From contig JAJZRA010000007.1 of assembly GCA_021847485.1 (NCBI GenBank), positions 1 to 55,245 of the forward strand: a stretch of DNA of 55,245 nt. Direction: 5' to 3'. Both the position numbers and the translations under genes were made by a program. The notes under the pieces were generated by a model, which did not search any database, was not told the DNA's origin, and saw only the letters and a program-made list of their open reading frames with translations. This document shows positions 17,918-26,118 of this stretch, in pieces; the first letter of the stretch is position 1; each line of letters begins with the position of its first letter. Origin of the DNA: a bacterium (lineage in GTDB: Bacteria > Elusimicrobiota > Elusimicrobia > Elusimicrobiales > UBA9959).

Positions 17918-18721
17918 TCAGGCCTCGCCCTTCCGGCCCAGCGCCCTGAAGGCCCGGTAGATGCCGAAGATCACTCCGGAGACGGCGTACAGCGAGAAGA
18001 ACAGGAACAGCGCGTCCTGCGGGTAGATGACGATCATCGAGATGATCGCCGTGATCAGCAGGATGCCCTTGACCGAGGTCGGCTTGATCATGTCGCCCTT
18101 GAAGGCGGCGTAGGGCGCGCTCGAGACCATCAGCAGCGCGAGCGCTATCATGATGAACGGGATCGCCGCGTAGACCAGCGGCATCTGGTTCATGATCACC
18201 TGGATTCCGCGCTGCGCGCCCTCGCCCTCGAGCATGCTGTAGGCCAGCACGAAAGAGACCAGGATGCCGGCCGCGCCCGGGATCGGCAGGCCCTGGAAAT
18301 AATCCTTCGAGCTGCCGCCGAAGTGCGACTTCACGTTGTAGCGGGCCAGGCGCAGCGCGCCGCACAGCACGTACAGGAAGGCCACCGGGTAGCCCCACAG
18401 GCCGTAGTCCTTCAGCACGAACTTGTAGACCAGGTAGGCCGGCGCGATGCCGAACGACATCCAGTCGGACAGCGAGTCTATCTCCACGCCGAACGAGCTC
18501 TCGCCGTGCACGAGGCGCGCGATGCGCCCGTCGAGCATGTCCATCACGTAGGACAGCATGATGAACCAGGCCGCGAGCACGAAGTTGTTGTCCGAGGCGA
18601 AGAGGATGGCGAAGAAGCCGAACGCCATATTGGCGATCGTGAAGATGGACGGCAGCACGACGGCGCCGGTCTTCTTTAGCTTCGCTATGTCTATGCGTTT
18701 CTTATCCTGGATCTCGTCCAT
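17918..18721 (-). CDS. pssA: CDP-diacylglycerol--serine O-phosphatidyltransferase
   Basis: The 267-residue membrane protein has the complete CDP-alcohol phosphotransferase motif D-x2-DG-x2-AR-x8-G-x3-D-x3-D (D61, D64, G65, A68, R69, G78, D82, D86). Several hydrophobic segments follow. Together with psd, 11 nt upstream in the same operon, it converts CDP-diacylglycerol to phosphatidylserine and on to phosphatidylethanolamine. The psd neighbour argues for serine rather than glycerol phosphate as the acceptor. Confidence 0.93.
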   Translation of the reverse strand: MDEIQDKKRIDIAKLKKTGAVVLPSIFTIANMAFGFFAILFASDNNFVLAAWFIMLSYVMDMLDGRIARLVHGESSFGVEIDSLSDWMSFGIAPAYLVYKFVLKDYGLWGYPVAFLYVLCGALRLARYNVKSHFGGSSKDYFQGLPIPGAAGILVSFVLAYSMLEGEGAQRGIQVIMNQMPLVYAAIPFIMIALALLMVSSAPYAAFKGDMIKPTSVKGILLITAIISMIVIYPQDALFLFFSLYAVSGVIFGIYRAFRALGRKGEA

Positions 18722-18732
18722 GCGGGCCTCCC

Positions 18733-19359
18733 TTACCAGAGGCCGAGAACGGTCTCGGCGCCGGCCACCTTGTCGCCGGGTTTCACGAGGACCCTGGCGC
18801 TCTCCGGCAGGTAGACGGCCACCTGCGAGCCGAAATAGATCATGCCGACGCGCTCGCCGGTCTTAACGGCCTGGCCTTCCCCGACGTAGCAGGCGATGCG
18901 GCGGGCGATGGAGCCGGTTATCTGCTCCACCTCCACGGAACGGCCGTACTCGCCCTCGATGCGGATCAGGTTGCGCTCGTTGTCGGCCGCCTCGGGCTTG
19001 TAGGCGATGGCGAACTTGCCCTTGGTGTACTTGGTCTTCGTGACCTTGCCCTCCATCGGGGAGCGCTGGACGTGCACGTTGAGCACGGACAGGAAGATGC
19101 GCACCACGGTCACGCCCGGCGTGCCCTCGTTGCGCACGCTCATGACGGTGCCGTCGGCCGGGCAGGCGATCTCGCCGGGGGCGAAGACCTTGTCGCGCTC
19201 GGGGTCGCGGAAGAAGTAGGCGGAGAAGCCGGCGAAGAACAGGCCCAGGGCCAGCAGCGGCAGGCCGGCCCACCTGCACCACGCCATCAGCGCGCCGCCG
19301 ACGGCCGCGGCCACTACGCCGCCCACGATGAGTTTTATACCAGCAGGAGCGAATCCCAT
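18733..19359 (-). CDS. psd: Phosphatidylserine decarboxylase proenzyme (short type)
   Basis: The 208-residue protein is of the short Psd class. Residues 8-50 are two hydrophobic segments, followed by YFFRDPER, CPADGTV and NVHVQRSPMEGKV. The self-cleavage site that creates the pyruvoyl group is YFGS, with G177/S178. It makes phosphatidylethanolamine from phosphatidylserine at the cytoplasmic membrane. A tRNA-Leu gene lies 60 bp upstream on the same strand and could be co-transcribed. Confidence 0.94.
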   Translation of the reverse strand: MGFAPAGIKLIVGGVVAAAVGGALMAWCRWAGLPLLALGLFFAGFSAYFFRDPERDKVFAPGEIACPADGTVMSVRNEGTPGVTVVRIFLSVLNVHVQRSPMEGKVTKTKYTKGKFAIAYKPEAADNERNLIRIEGEYGRSVEVEQITGSIARRIACYVGEGQAVKTGERVGMIYFGSQVAVYLPESARVLVKPGDKVAGAETVLGLW

Positions 19360-19419
19360 AGTTCAGTGTTCCTCCGAATCAGATGTGTTCGAACGATCTT
19401 ACTTATCAAAAAAGAGCCG

Positions 19420-19504
19420 TGCCCGGGGCGGGACTCGAACCCGCACGGAGGAAACCTCCAGCTGATTTTAAGTCAGCTCTGGCTACCAGTTACAGCACCC
19501 GGGC
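19420..19504 (-). tRNA. tRNA-Leu (anticodon UAA)
   Basis: The minus strand folds as a class II tRNA. The acceptor stem is GCCCGGG/CCCGGGC with discriminator A at 19420, the anticodon stem GCTGA/TCAGC encloses the loop CTTAAAA (anticodon TAA), the variable arm is GGAGG-TTT-CCTCC and the T arm is GCGGG-TTCGAGT-CCCGC. CCA is not encoded (CGG follows). Its first 15 nt double as the last codons and stop of the upstream HNH gene. Confidence 0.95.
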
Positions 19505-19975
19505 CCTTTTGCGGCTGTTGCGTCCCCTGTGCGTCGGCTTAAGGCTGTGGCAGTTGGGGCACAGGATCCGCAGATTCTCCAGCCTGTTATCCGTGCTGTC
19601 GCCGTTCATGTGGTCCAGCTCCAGCGGCAGACGGCCGTCCGGGGACTTCCTGGCCCAGCCGCATTCCTCGCAGCGCTCCGGCTTCAGACCGGCGGTGAAC
19701 AGCCGCTGCTTAAGTTTATAACTCTGGAAAGAACTATTCTTGACCAGTATCTTCGCCAGAGGCACCCGGGGAATTCCGGTGAGTTTCAGCCCGCGGTTCC
19801 ACGTCCGCCCCGTAAAATGGCGCGTATCCACGCCGAATTCCTCGATGTACTTCTTCAACTGGGCATAATTACCCCCGGCCTCGCGCAGGCCCAGCTTAGC
19901 CAGGACCTGCCGGTAACTGGTGGAGGAAGCCGCGGCGGCGCGCAGTTGCCGCTCTGACCAGGTGCGCTTCTTCAT
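19490..19975 (-). CDS. HNH nuclease with N-terminal helix-turn-helix, ends inside tRNA-Leu
   Basis: The 161-residue protein has an N-terminal DNA-binding-like region (WSERQLRAAAASSTSYRQVL, then GVDTRHFTG) and a C-terminal zinc HNH domain: C102-x2-C105, LELDHMNGD (D121/H122), DNRLENLRILCPNCHS (N130, C139, C142, H143). I recognise this as a widespread stand-alone family whose role is unclear. It is probably a DNA-nicking or cutting enzyme. The last residues A-R-V-L and the stop TAA are encoded by the first 15 nt of the co-directional tRNA-Leu, so tRNA processing would remove the stop codon from the mRNA. That position suggests insertion next to the tRNA, but no other mobile-element gene is visible. 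Confidence 0.88.
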   Translation of the reverse strand: MKKRTWSERQLRAAAASSTSYRQVLAKLGLREAGGNYAQLKKYIEEFGVDTRHFTGRTWNRGLKLTGIPRVPLAKILVKNSSFQSYKLKQRLFTAGLKPERCEECGWARKSPDGRLPLELDHMNGDSTDNRLENLRILCPNCHSLKPTHRGRNSRKRARVL

Positions 19976-19982
19976 CCGGGAA

Positions 19983-20012
19983 ATACTACCCTATCGGCAC
20001 ACGCATGGTCAA
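19983..20012 (-). promoter_or_regulatory. Predicted promoter of the HNH gene (near-leaderless)
   Basis: On the minus strand TTGACC (20012-20007) and TAGTAT (19988-19983) are separated by 18 nt. The expected start (about 19976) falls at the ATG at 19975, so the transcript would be essentially leaderless. Confidence 0.45.
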
Positions 20013-20081
20013 GTTACCCACTCACGCGTCTTCCTTTTTCCGGCCCGGGGCGTTCAAAGAACTGTTTTCTATTCTACAAAT

Positions 20082-20507
20082 TTAGCGGCTCTCCTTGCGG
20101 AGCTCCGCGTCGGCCAGATACCGGAAGGTCTCGCAGGTCATGGTCTTGACGCCCTCGGCCGCGGCCCTGTCGCGCAGGCCGTTGTCCGAGGTCACGATCA
20201 CGGCCCGGATACCCTCGTTCTGCATGAAATAGCCTCGTTCCACCAGCATGTCGTCGGCCGGCTCCGACTCGGTATAGTGCACCGTTATCGACGGCCCCGC
20301 CGCGGCGGCGGGGCGGTAGGGCCCGTCGAAGACCACGCGGAAGCAGGACGCGCGCAGCGCCTCGGTGCGGGCGGCGGCCGCCAGCCAGTCCAGGAAGCCG
20401 CGTTCCAGCTCGTCGCGCCCGGCGCCGCCGGCGCGCTCCCAGAAGCGCAGCGAGAAATTGGAGCCGTCTATCAGGTAGACGGTCGGCTTGGAGGAGATCC
20501 TCTTCAT
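20082..20507 (-). CDS. YacP-like NYN-domain RNase
   Basis: The 141-residue protein starts with VYLIDGSNFSLRFW and continues with VVFDGPYR, VHYTESEPADDML and AVIVTSDNGLRDRA. These are the conserved aspartates of the NYN/PIN-like nuclease fold as found in YacP (Rae1), a ribosome-associated mRNA endonuclease in Bacillus. Only the fold and probable nuclease activity can be inferred here. It overlaps the upstream TlpA-like gene by 4 nt and is therefore co-translated with it. Confidence 0.8.
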   Translation of the reverse strand: MKRISSKPTVYLIDGSNFSLRFWERAGGAGRDELERGFLDWLAAAARTEALRASCFRVVFDGPYRPAAAAGPSITVHYTESEPADDMLVERGYFMQNEGIRAVIVTSDNGLRDRAAAEGVKTMTCETFRYLADAELRKESR

Positions 20508-21667
20508 CTGCGCACCGTCACCACGCGTATCCTGCGGCGGGCCTTGGCGAGGCGCAGGCCCAGCGAGCTCCGCAGCCGCGCGTCCAGCGCGGCCGGGTCG
20601 CGGGTCTCGAAGACGAAAGAATAGGCCAGCGGCCCCTCCTCGCCGGTCTCGTCGAGCACCGGCCGGCCGAGGCGCTCGGCGAGCCTGGCGGCCAGCACGG
20701 CGAAAGACGCGCCGGCGGCCTTCAACGTGACCCCGTCGAAAGAGACGCCGGAGAAGTCCGCGGCCTTCCCGGCCGCGGAGGCGGCGCCCGGGACGCGGCG
20801 CAGGACGTAGACCTCCTCCTCGCGGCTGTCGGCCGCGACCTTGAGGCCGAGCGCGAACGCCAGCCCTTTGGAGAAGAGCTCCGGCTTGCGGTCCGGCCCG
20901 GAGGCCGGCGCGGCCAGGCGGATGTCGTAGACGCCGTCCACGAGGGCGGCCGTGCCGGGCCCCAGGTCCAGCCTGTCGGGCGACCCGAGCAGGAAGCCGA
21001 TGGCCTGCCGCAGCGTGACGGCGCCGGAACCGAAATAGTCCCGCCGGTACGTTACCGGCGCGGAGCCGGAGGACCGGGCGAGGTAGAACTCGGCCAGCAC
21101 GCCGGGCCCGGGCCCGGCGTCCTCGTCGGCGTGCCGCGCGGCTTCGGAACCCTCGTCGGGGCGCAGGCGGCCCGCCAGCAGCCTCTCCAGCGTGCCGGCT
21201 GTCAGCGCGGAAGGGGAGGTGAAGGCGGCGACGCGCCCGTCGCGGTCTATCAGCACGGTGTGGGGCCGCGAGTAGACCCGGAAGGCCTTGAAGACGGCCG
21301 GCCCCGCCTCGGGGGCGGCCCAGGCGTCCATCCGGTGCTCCCGCAGGAAGGCCCGCACTTCGGAAACGCTCTCGTCGGTGACGGCGATGAAGACCACGGG
21401 CTTGCCGCGGAAGGCCTCGGCCAGCCCGTTAAGGCGCGGCAGCGCGTCCACGCAGGGATCGCACCAGGTGGCCCAGAATTCCAGCACGACGGCCTTACCT
21501 TTGATGTCGCCCCAGCCGGAGAGGGACTTGAGCGGGGAGTTCAGCAGGACCGGCAGGAGGATCCCGGGGGCGGGCCGACCGGCGGAGGCCAGCCTGGGGC
21601 GCGCCTGCTCCGGTTTGGAGCAGGCCGTCAGCAGCGCCAGCGAAACTGCCAGCAGCAGGCGTCCCAT
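20504..21667 (-). CDS. TlpA-like thioredoxin lipoprotein with DUF3738-like C-terminal domain
   Basis: The 387-residue protein has a lipoprotein signal peptide with lipobox LTAC (C16). A TlpA/AhpC-type thioredoxin domain (about 30-165) has the redox motif WATWCDPC (C69, C72) and the cis-proline segment YSRPHTVLIDRDG. Residues 190-387 resemble the DUF3738/TIGR03435 domain: LFSKGLAFALGLKVAADSRE, EEVYVLRR, LAARLAERLGRPVLDETG and a C-terminal LRSSLGLRLAKARRRIRVV. Thioredoxin lipoproteins of this kind act on periplasmic disulfides, often in cytochrome c or stress pathways. The DUF3738 part has no known biochemical role. The domain assignment of the second half is from pattern memory and should be tested. 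Confidence 0.78.
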   Translation of the reverse strand: MGRLLLAVSLALLTACSKPEQARPRLASAGRPAPGILLPVLLNSPLKSLSGWGDIKGKAVVLEFWATWCDPCVDALPRLNGLAEAFRGKPVVFIAVTDESVSEVRAFLREHRMDAWAAPEAGPAVFKAFRVYSRPHTVLIDRDGRVAAFTSPSALTAGTLERLLAGRLRPDEGSEAARHADEDAGPGPGVLAEFYLARSSGSAPVTYRRDYFGSGAVTLRQAIGFLLGSPDRLDLGPGTAALVDGVYDIRLAAPASGPDRKPELFSKGLAFALGLKVAADSREEEVYVLRRVPGAASAAGKAADFSGVSFDGVTLKAAGASFAVLAARLAERLGRPVLDETGEEGPLAYSFVFETRDPAALDARLRSSLGLRLAKARRRIRVVTVRR

Positions 21668-21669
21668 CG

Positions 21670-22347
21670 TCAGGCCTTTATCCCCAGCGCCAGCCCCTCG
21701 CCGGTGGGCAGGAGCGAGGCGCAGGCGAAGCGGTCGGCGTCGAAGAGGATGTGGAAGAACTCGCGCATGGCGCGCGCGGCGGCGCCGTCGGCCTGCCCTT
21801 CGGAGCAGATGCCGCCCTTCAGGAAGGCGTGGTCGGCCAGCACGAGGCCGCCGGGCCTGAGGTTGGCGGCCGCCCAGCGCAGGTAGGCGGGGTAGCTCCC
21901 GGCGTCGGCGTCGATGAAACAGAGGTCGAAAGGCGCCAGCTTGGCAAGGGTCTTGAGGCCGTCGGCGGCGGGGCCTTCCATCACGGTCACCTTGCGGGAG
22001 AGGCCGGAAGCCTCCACCGCGTCCTTGGCGGCGTTGACGCAGGCCGGGTCCTTCTCGAGGGAATAGAGGCGCGCGCCGTCCTGCAGGCCGCGCGCCAGCC
22101 AGTGGGCGGAATAGCCGTAGAGCGTGCCTATCTCCACCGCCTTGCGCGCCGAGGAGAGCCGCGCGAAGGACTCGAGCAGCCGGCCCTCCAGCGGCGAGAC
22201 GGCCTGGCCCCTGACGCCGGCCTTGTCCATGGCCTCCAGCACGTGGGCGGCGTAGCCCTCGTCGGCGGCGGTCAGGGCGGCGAAATAGCCGGCCGTGTCC
22301 GCGGTTATGTAGCGGCGCGAAAAGACGTCCCTTTTTTCTTTGGTCAT
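21670..22347 (-). CDS. SAM-dependent O-methyltransferase (CCoAOMT/COMT-like)
   Basis: The 225-residue protein has the class I methyltransferase fold: motif I VEIGTLYGYSAHWLARGL, acidic motif II LYSLEKD, metal-binding FDLCFIDADAGSYPAYL and RPGGLVLADHAFLKG. These match the caffeoyl-CoA-type O-methyltransferases common in bacteria. The natural substrate is unknown. It precedes the TlpA-like gene by 2 nt, and the small secreted-protein gene lies just upstream (5-nt gap). Confidence 0.85.
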   Translation of the reverse strand: MTKEKRDVFSRRYITADTAGYFAALTAADEGYAAHVLEAMDKAGVRGQAVSPLEGRLLESFARLSSARKAVEIGTLYGYSAHWLARGLQDGARLYSLEKDPACVNAAKDAVEASGLSRKVTVMEGPAADGLKTLAKLAPFDLCFIDADAGSYPAYLRWAAANLRPGGLVLADHAFLKGGICSEGQADGAAARAMREFFHILFDADRFACASLLPTGEGLALGIKA

Positions 22348-22352
22348 GCGTG

Positions 22353-22820
22353 TCAGAGGGGCTTGCGGTGGAAGGTGAGGCCGAAGCGGCGCCCGGCCTG
22401 GCCGACCCCGGCGCAGGTCAGCACCGGGAACGGCAGGAAATCCTCCAGGTTCAGCGCGGCGGAGCAGAAGGCCCCGGCCGGCCCGGAGAGGACGGCCTGC
22501 GCCTGGAAATAGCGGCCGGCGCAGGTCCCCGGCGCGCCGCCGTACGGGCAGACCGCGTAGAAGCTCAGCTCCGCCTTCAGCTCGCCGTCCGCCCCGAGGG
22601 ACAGGACCCGGGAGGAATGGGCGGCGGCGGCCTGGCCGGGCGAGGACGGCTCGCCCAGGGCCAGCGTCACCGGCAGGTTCCGCTGGCCGGGAACGGGCAG
22701 GGCGCAGGAGGCGCCGGAGCAGTCCTGGGTCCAGGCCGAGACGTAGCCGGAGAGTTCCAGGGCCTCCGCGCGGCCCGCGGCGGCCGGCAAGGCCAGCATC
22801 AGCAGAAGGGCGGTCTTCAT
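22353..22820 (-). CDS. Small secreted cysteine-containing protein of unknown function
   Basis: The 155-residue protein begins with a clear signal peptide (MKTALLLMLALPAAAGRAEA). The mature part is beta-like and contains seven cysteines (DCSGASC, CPYGG, TCAG, FCSA, LTCAG). Most could form disulfides in the periplasm, which fits the downstream TlpA-like thioredoxin gene. I do not recognise a family. It is the first gene of a minus-strand group with the methyltransferase, TlpA-like and YacP-like genes. Confidence 0.7.
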   Translation of the reverse strand: MKTALLLMLALPAAAGRAEALELSGYVSAWTQDCSGASCALPVPGQRNLPVTLALGEPSSPGQAAAAHSSRVLSLGADGELKAELSFYAVCPYGGAPGTCAGRYFQAQAVLSGPAGAFCSAALNLEDFLPFPVLTCAGVGQAGRRFGLTFHRKPL

Positions 22821-22865
22821 CGGGACGTATATTTTACTAAATATTGGGGCCGCCCCCGCCGGCCT

Positions 22866-22895
22866 TTGCTTTCAGCCGGTCTCTTTTGCTATATT
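22866..22895 (+). promoter_or_regulatory. Predicted promoter of the phosphohexomutase gene (near-leaderless)
   Basis: TTGCTT (22866-22871) is 18 nt from the extended -10 element TGC-TATATT (hexamer 22890-22895). The start site would be about 22902, three bases from the ATG at 22905. Confidence 0.5.
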
Positions 22896-22904
22896 TCAAG
22901 GACT

Positions 22905-24404
22905 ATGGCGACCCCCCCTATCAAGTTCGGCACCTCCGGATGGAGGGCCGTTATTGCCGAAGATTTCAACGTTTCCACCCTTCGCCGCGTGGCGCACGCG
23001 GCGGCCGAGCACGTGCGCGAACACCGCGAGTACGGCTACAAGGGCGAGGAGTACCTGCTGAGCCTCAGGAAGGCCGGCAAGCCCGCGCCCAAGACCGCCA
23101 GGATCATAGTGGGCTACGATACCCGCTACATGTCCGAGGATTTCGCGAAGAACGCCGCCGAGGCCATCGCGGCCGAGGGCATCACCGCCGTCTATTCCGC
23201 CGCCGAGGCCCCTACGCCGGTGGTGGCCTGGGAGGTGCTGCGGCACGAGGCCTCCGGCGGCTTCATGCTGACCGCCAGCCATAACGCCCCTTTCTACAAC
23301 GGCGTGAAGTGGACCCCCTACTGGGGCGGAGCCGCGCTGCCCGAGATCACCGCCGACCTCGAGGCGCGCGTGCAGTCGCTTACCATCGCCGAGGTGGAGA
23401 AGATCATCCCGTTCGACCACGGCGTGACCGCCGGCATCATCAAGGTCGAGGATTTCCGCGAGGATTATTTCCGGCACCTGGAGTCGCTGCTGGACCTGGG
23501 CGCCATAAAGAAGGCGGGCCTCAAGATAGCCGCCGACGCCGTCAACGGCGCCGCGCGCGGCTACCTGCGGCCGATGCTGGAGCGGGCCGGCGCGAAGGTG
23601 ACCGGCCTGCGCGAGGAGCGCGACGTGCTCTTCGGCGGGCGCGCGCCCGACACCGGCGAGGAGAACCTCAAGGTCCTGCGGGAAGCCGTGGTCAAGGGCA
23701 AGCTGCACCTGGGCCTGGCCTGCGACGGCGACGCCGACCGCTTCGGCGTGATAGATTCCGACGGGACCTGGATCTCTCCCAACCTGGTGCTGGGCCTCGC
23801 GCTCGAGCACCTGGTCAAGAACCGCGGGCTCAAAGGCAAGGTGGCCCGCTCGGTCATGACCTCCCATTTCACCGACGCGATAGCCCGCAGCCACGGGCTC
23901 GAGGTGCGCGAGACCGCCGTCGGCTTCAAGCACGTCGGCAACCTGATGCGCACCGGGCAGTACCTGCTCGGCGGCGAGGAATCCGGCGGCCTGACCATCA
24001 TGAACCACGTGCCGGAGAAGGACGGCATCCTGGCCTGCCTGCTGATGGCGGAACTGGTGGCCTACGAGCGCAAGCCGATAAAGAAGATCCTCGCCGAGCT
24101 GGCGAAGAAGGTCGGCACGTTCACCAACACGCGCCTGACGCTGCAGCTCGACAAGAGCATGCACATGGAAGGCCTAGTCGAGAAGCTCAAGCTGAACCCG
24201 CCGCTGTCGCTCGGCGGCGTGCCGGTCTGGCGCATCGACCGGACCGACGGCTTCAAGTTCATCATGAAGGACGGCAGCTGGCTGGGCCTGCGCCCCGCGG
24301 GCCTCGCCGACCCGACGGTGCGCCTCTACGCCGAGGCCGCCGACCAGAAGAAGATCGCCGCCCTCTGCGAGGCCGGCCGCAGGATCGTCAGCGGCAAATT
24401 TTAA
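22905..24404 (+). CDS. Phosphoglucomutase/phosphomannomutase family protein
   Basis: The ATG at 22905 begins MATPPIKFGTSGWRAVI, the canonical start of alpha-D-phosphohexomutases, giving 499 residues. The phosphoserine loop is TASHNAPFYNGVK with S125; most relatives have TASHNP, so the proline is replaced by alanine. The Mg loop is CDGDADRFG (D274, D276, D278) and the sugar loop GGEESGG, the form seen in phosphoglucomutases. It probably interconverts glucose 1-phosphate and glucose 6-phosphate, linking the glgP product to zwf; mannose phosphate is an alternative substrate. Enolase follows after 48 nt. Confidence 0.9.
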   Translation: MATPPIKFGTSGWRAVIAEDFNVSTLRRVAHAAAEHVREHREYGYKGEEYLLSLRKAGKPAPKTARIIVGYDTRYMSEDFAKNAAEAIAAEGITAVYSAAEAPTPVVAWEVLRHEASGGFMLTASHNAPFYNGVKWTPYWGGAALPEITADLEARVQSLTIAEVEKIIPFDHGVTAGIIKVEDFREDYFRHLESLLDLGAIKKAGLKIAADAVNGAARGYLRPMLERAGAKVTGLREERDVLFGGRAPDTGEENLKVLREAVVKGKLHLGLACDGDADRFGVIDSDGTWISPNLVLGLALEHLVKNRGLKGKVARSVMTSHFTDAIARSHGLEVRETAVGFKHVGNLMRTGQYLLGGEESGGLTIMNHVPEKDGILACLLMAELVAYERKPIKKILAELAKKVGTFTNTRLTLQLDKSMHMEGLVEKLKLNPPLSLGGVPVWRIDRTDGFKFIMKDGSWLGLRPAGLADPTVRLYAEAADQKKIAALCEAGRRIVSGKF

Positions 24405-24452
24405 CGTCCGCACGCCGCCTAAGGCGCCGGACCTGACCCAGGAGAAAACACA

Positions 24453-25736
24453 ATGGAAGCCAAAATAAAGAAAGTCATCGCCCGCGAGATACTCGATTCG
24501 CGCGGTTTCCCCACCGTGGAAGCCGACGTCACCCTCACCGACGGTTCGTTCGGCCGCGCGGCCGTTCCGAGCGGCGCGTCCACCGGCACCCATGAGGCGC
24601 TCGAAATGCGCGACGGCGGCAAGCGCTACCTCGGCAAGGGCGTGACCAAGGCCGTGGAGAACGTCAACAAGGCCATCGCCGGCGAGATCACCGGGCTGAA
24701 GGCCGACCAGATCAAGATCGACGAGATGATGCTGGAGCTCGACGGCACCCAGATGAAGAACAAGCTGGGCGCGAACGCGATCCTTTCCGTGTCCATGGCG
24801 CTCGCCCGCGCCGGCGCCGCCTCGGCCAAGCTGCCGCTCTACGCCTACATCCGCAAGGCCTACGGCCTCAAGCACAAGGACTTCGTGATCCCCGCCCCGA
24901 TGATGAACATCGTCAACGGCGGCAAGCACGCGGACTCCGGCATCAACATCCAGGAGTTCATGATCGTGCCGACCGGCGCGCCGCAGTTCACCGACGCGAT
25001 CCGCATGGGCTGCGAGATCTACCACACGCTGAAGAAGATCCTCGCGAAGGCCGGCTACACCACGGCCGTAGGCGACGAGGGCGGCTTCGCCCCGAAGATC
25101 TTCACGCACGAGGCGGTGCTCGAGACCATCTGCAACGCCATCAAGGACGCCGGCTACACCTTCAAGGAGGTCCAGATAGCGCTGGACTCCGCCGCCAGCG
25201 AGTTCTTCCAGAACGACCGCTACGTCTTCGAGGGCTCCAACCTGACCGCCCAGGAAATGACCGCGAAGTACGCCGAGTGGAAGAAGCACTTCCCGATCAT
25301 CTCCTACGAGGACCCGCTCGCCGAGGACGACTGGGAAGGCTGGGACCACCTGTCGAAGAACCTCTGCAAGAAGGCCCGCGTGGTGGGCGACGACCTGTTC
25401 GTCACCAACCCCGAGCGCCTGAAGAAGGGCATAGAGGAGGGCGTAGCCAACGCCATCCTGATCAAGCTCAACCAGATCGGCTCGCTGACCGAGACCGTGC
25501 GCGTCATAGAGATGGCCCACAAGGCCGGCTACGCCACCGTGATCAGCCACCGCTCTGGCGAGACCGAGGACGCCTTCATCGCGGACCTCGCCGTCGCGAC
25601 CAACGCCGGCGCCATCAAGACCGGCGCGCCGTGCCGCAGCGAGCGCCTCTGCAAGTACAACCAGCTCATCCGCATCGAGGAGGAGCTGGGCAAGAAGTCG
25701 CGCTACGCCAAGGACTCGGTCTTCAAGTTCAAGTAA
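24453..25736 (+). CDS. eno: Enolase
   Basis: The 427-residue protein has the usual length and a good ribosome site (AGGAG). Visible family blocks include [39 protein letters not shown], the metal ligand segment [23 protein letters not shown] with catalytic K338, and [17 protein letters not shown]. It interconverts 2-phosphoglycerate and phosphoenolpyruvate. It is followed by an ftsB-like gene, as in many Gram-negative bacteria. Confidence 0.98.
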   Translation: MEAKIKKVIAREILDSRGFPTVEADVTLTDGSFGRAAVPSGASTGTHEALEMRDGGKRYLGKGVTKAVENVNKAIAGEITGLKADQIKIDEMMLELDGTQMKNKLGANAILSVSMALARAGAASAKLPLYAYIRKAYGLKHKDFVIPAPMMNIVNGGKHADSGINIQEFMIVPTGAPQFTDAIRMGCEIYHTLKKILAKAGYTTAVGDEGGFAPKIFTHEAVLETICNAIKDAGYTFKEVQIALDSAASEFFQNDRYVFEGSNLTAQEMTAKYAEWKKHFPIISYEDPLAEDDWEGWDHLSKNLCKKARVVGDDLFVTNPERLKKGIEEGVANAILIKLNQIGSLTETVRVIEMAHKAGYATVISHRSGETEDAFIADLAVATNAGAIKTGAPCRSERLCKYNQLIRIEEELGKKSRYAKDSVFKFK

Positions 25737-25752
25737 GCCGCGTCCCCGGAAG

Positions 25753-25785
25753 GCCCCGCCCGCGACCTGAACGGGCGGGGCTTTT
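25753..25785 (+). terminator. Intrinsic terminator after enolase
   Basis: GCCCCGCCCG/CGGGCGGGGC (25753-25762 with 25772-25781) with a 9-nt loop is followed by TTTT. The ftsB-like gene starts 43 nt later. Confidence 0.8.
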
Positions 25786-25827
25786 CACACCGCAGGAGCC
25801 GTCCCGCCCGGGACGGGAGCCCCACGG

Positions 25828-26118
25828 ATGAAAAAGCTCAAACTGAAGTTCGGTCTCAAATACCTCGTCGTGCTGCTGCTGGCGGCCGTGCTGCTGGGCA
25901 ACAGGGGCTTCCGCAGCCTCGTGCGCAACTACCTGGAATACCGGAACCTGAAAGCGGAGAAGGCCCGCCTGGAGGGCCAGCGCCTGGACCTGCAGAAGCA
26001 GCTCAGGGAGGTCGGCGAGAAGCCGGCGATAGAGCAGGCGGCCCGCACCGGGCTGGGCCTGATCAGGCCCGACGAGATAGAGTACCGGTTCCCCCCCCCG
26101 AAGGAAGGCGACAGATGA
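25828..26118 (+). CDS. ftsB: FtsB/DivIC-like cell-division protein
   Basis: The 96-residue protein has a short cytoplasmic lysine-rich start, one membrane segment (about 11-25), then a coiled coil (YLEYRNLKAEKARLEGQRLD to about residue 65) and a C-terminal GLIRPDEIEYRF segment. This is the septum-formation initiator family layout (FtsB/DivIC). Its place directly after enolase supports FtsB. It would join FtsL and FtsQ at the division site; these are not in the window. Overlaps the next gene by 4 nt. Confidence 0.85.
   Translation: MKKLKLKFGLKYLVVLLLAAVLLGNRGFRSLVRNYLEYRNLKAEKARLEGQRLDLQKQLREVGEKPAIEQAARTGLGLIRPDEIEYRFPPPKEGDR

Noticed and set aside
19420-19975. Integrative element at tRNA-Leu.
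   Set aside because: Only a stand-alone HNH gene is next to the tRNA; no integrase, no direct repeat of the tRNA 3' end and no foreign gene block were seen.
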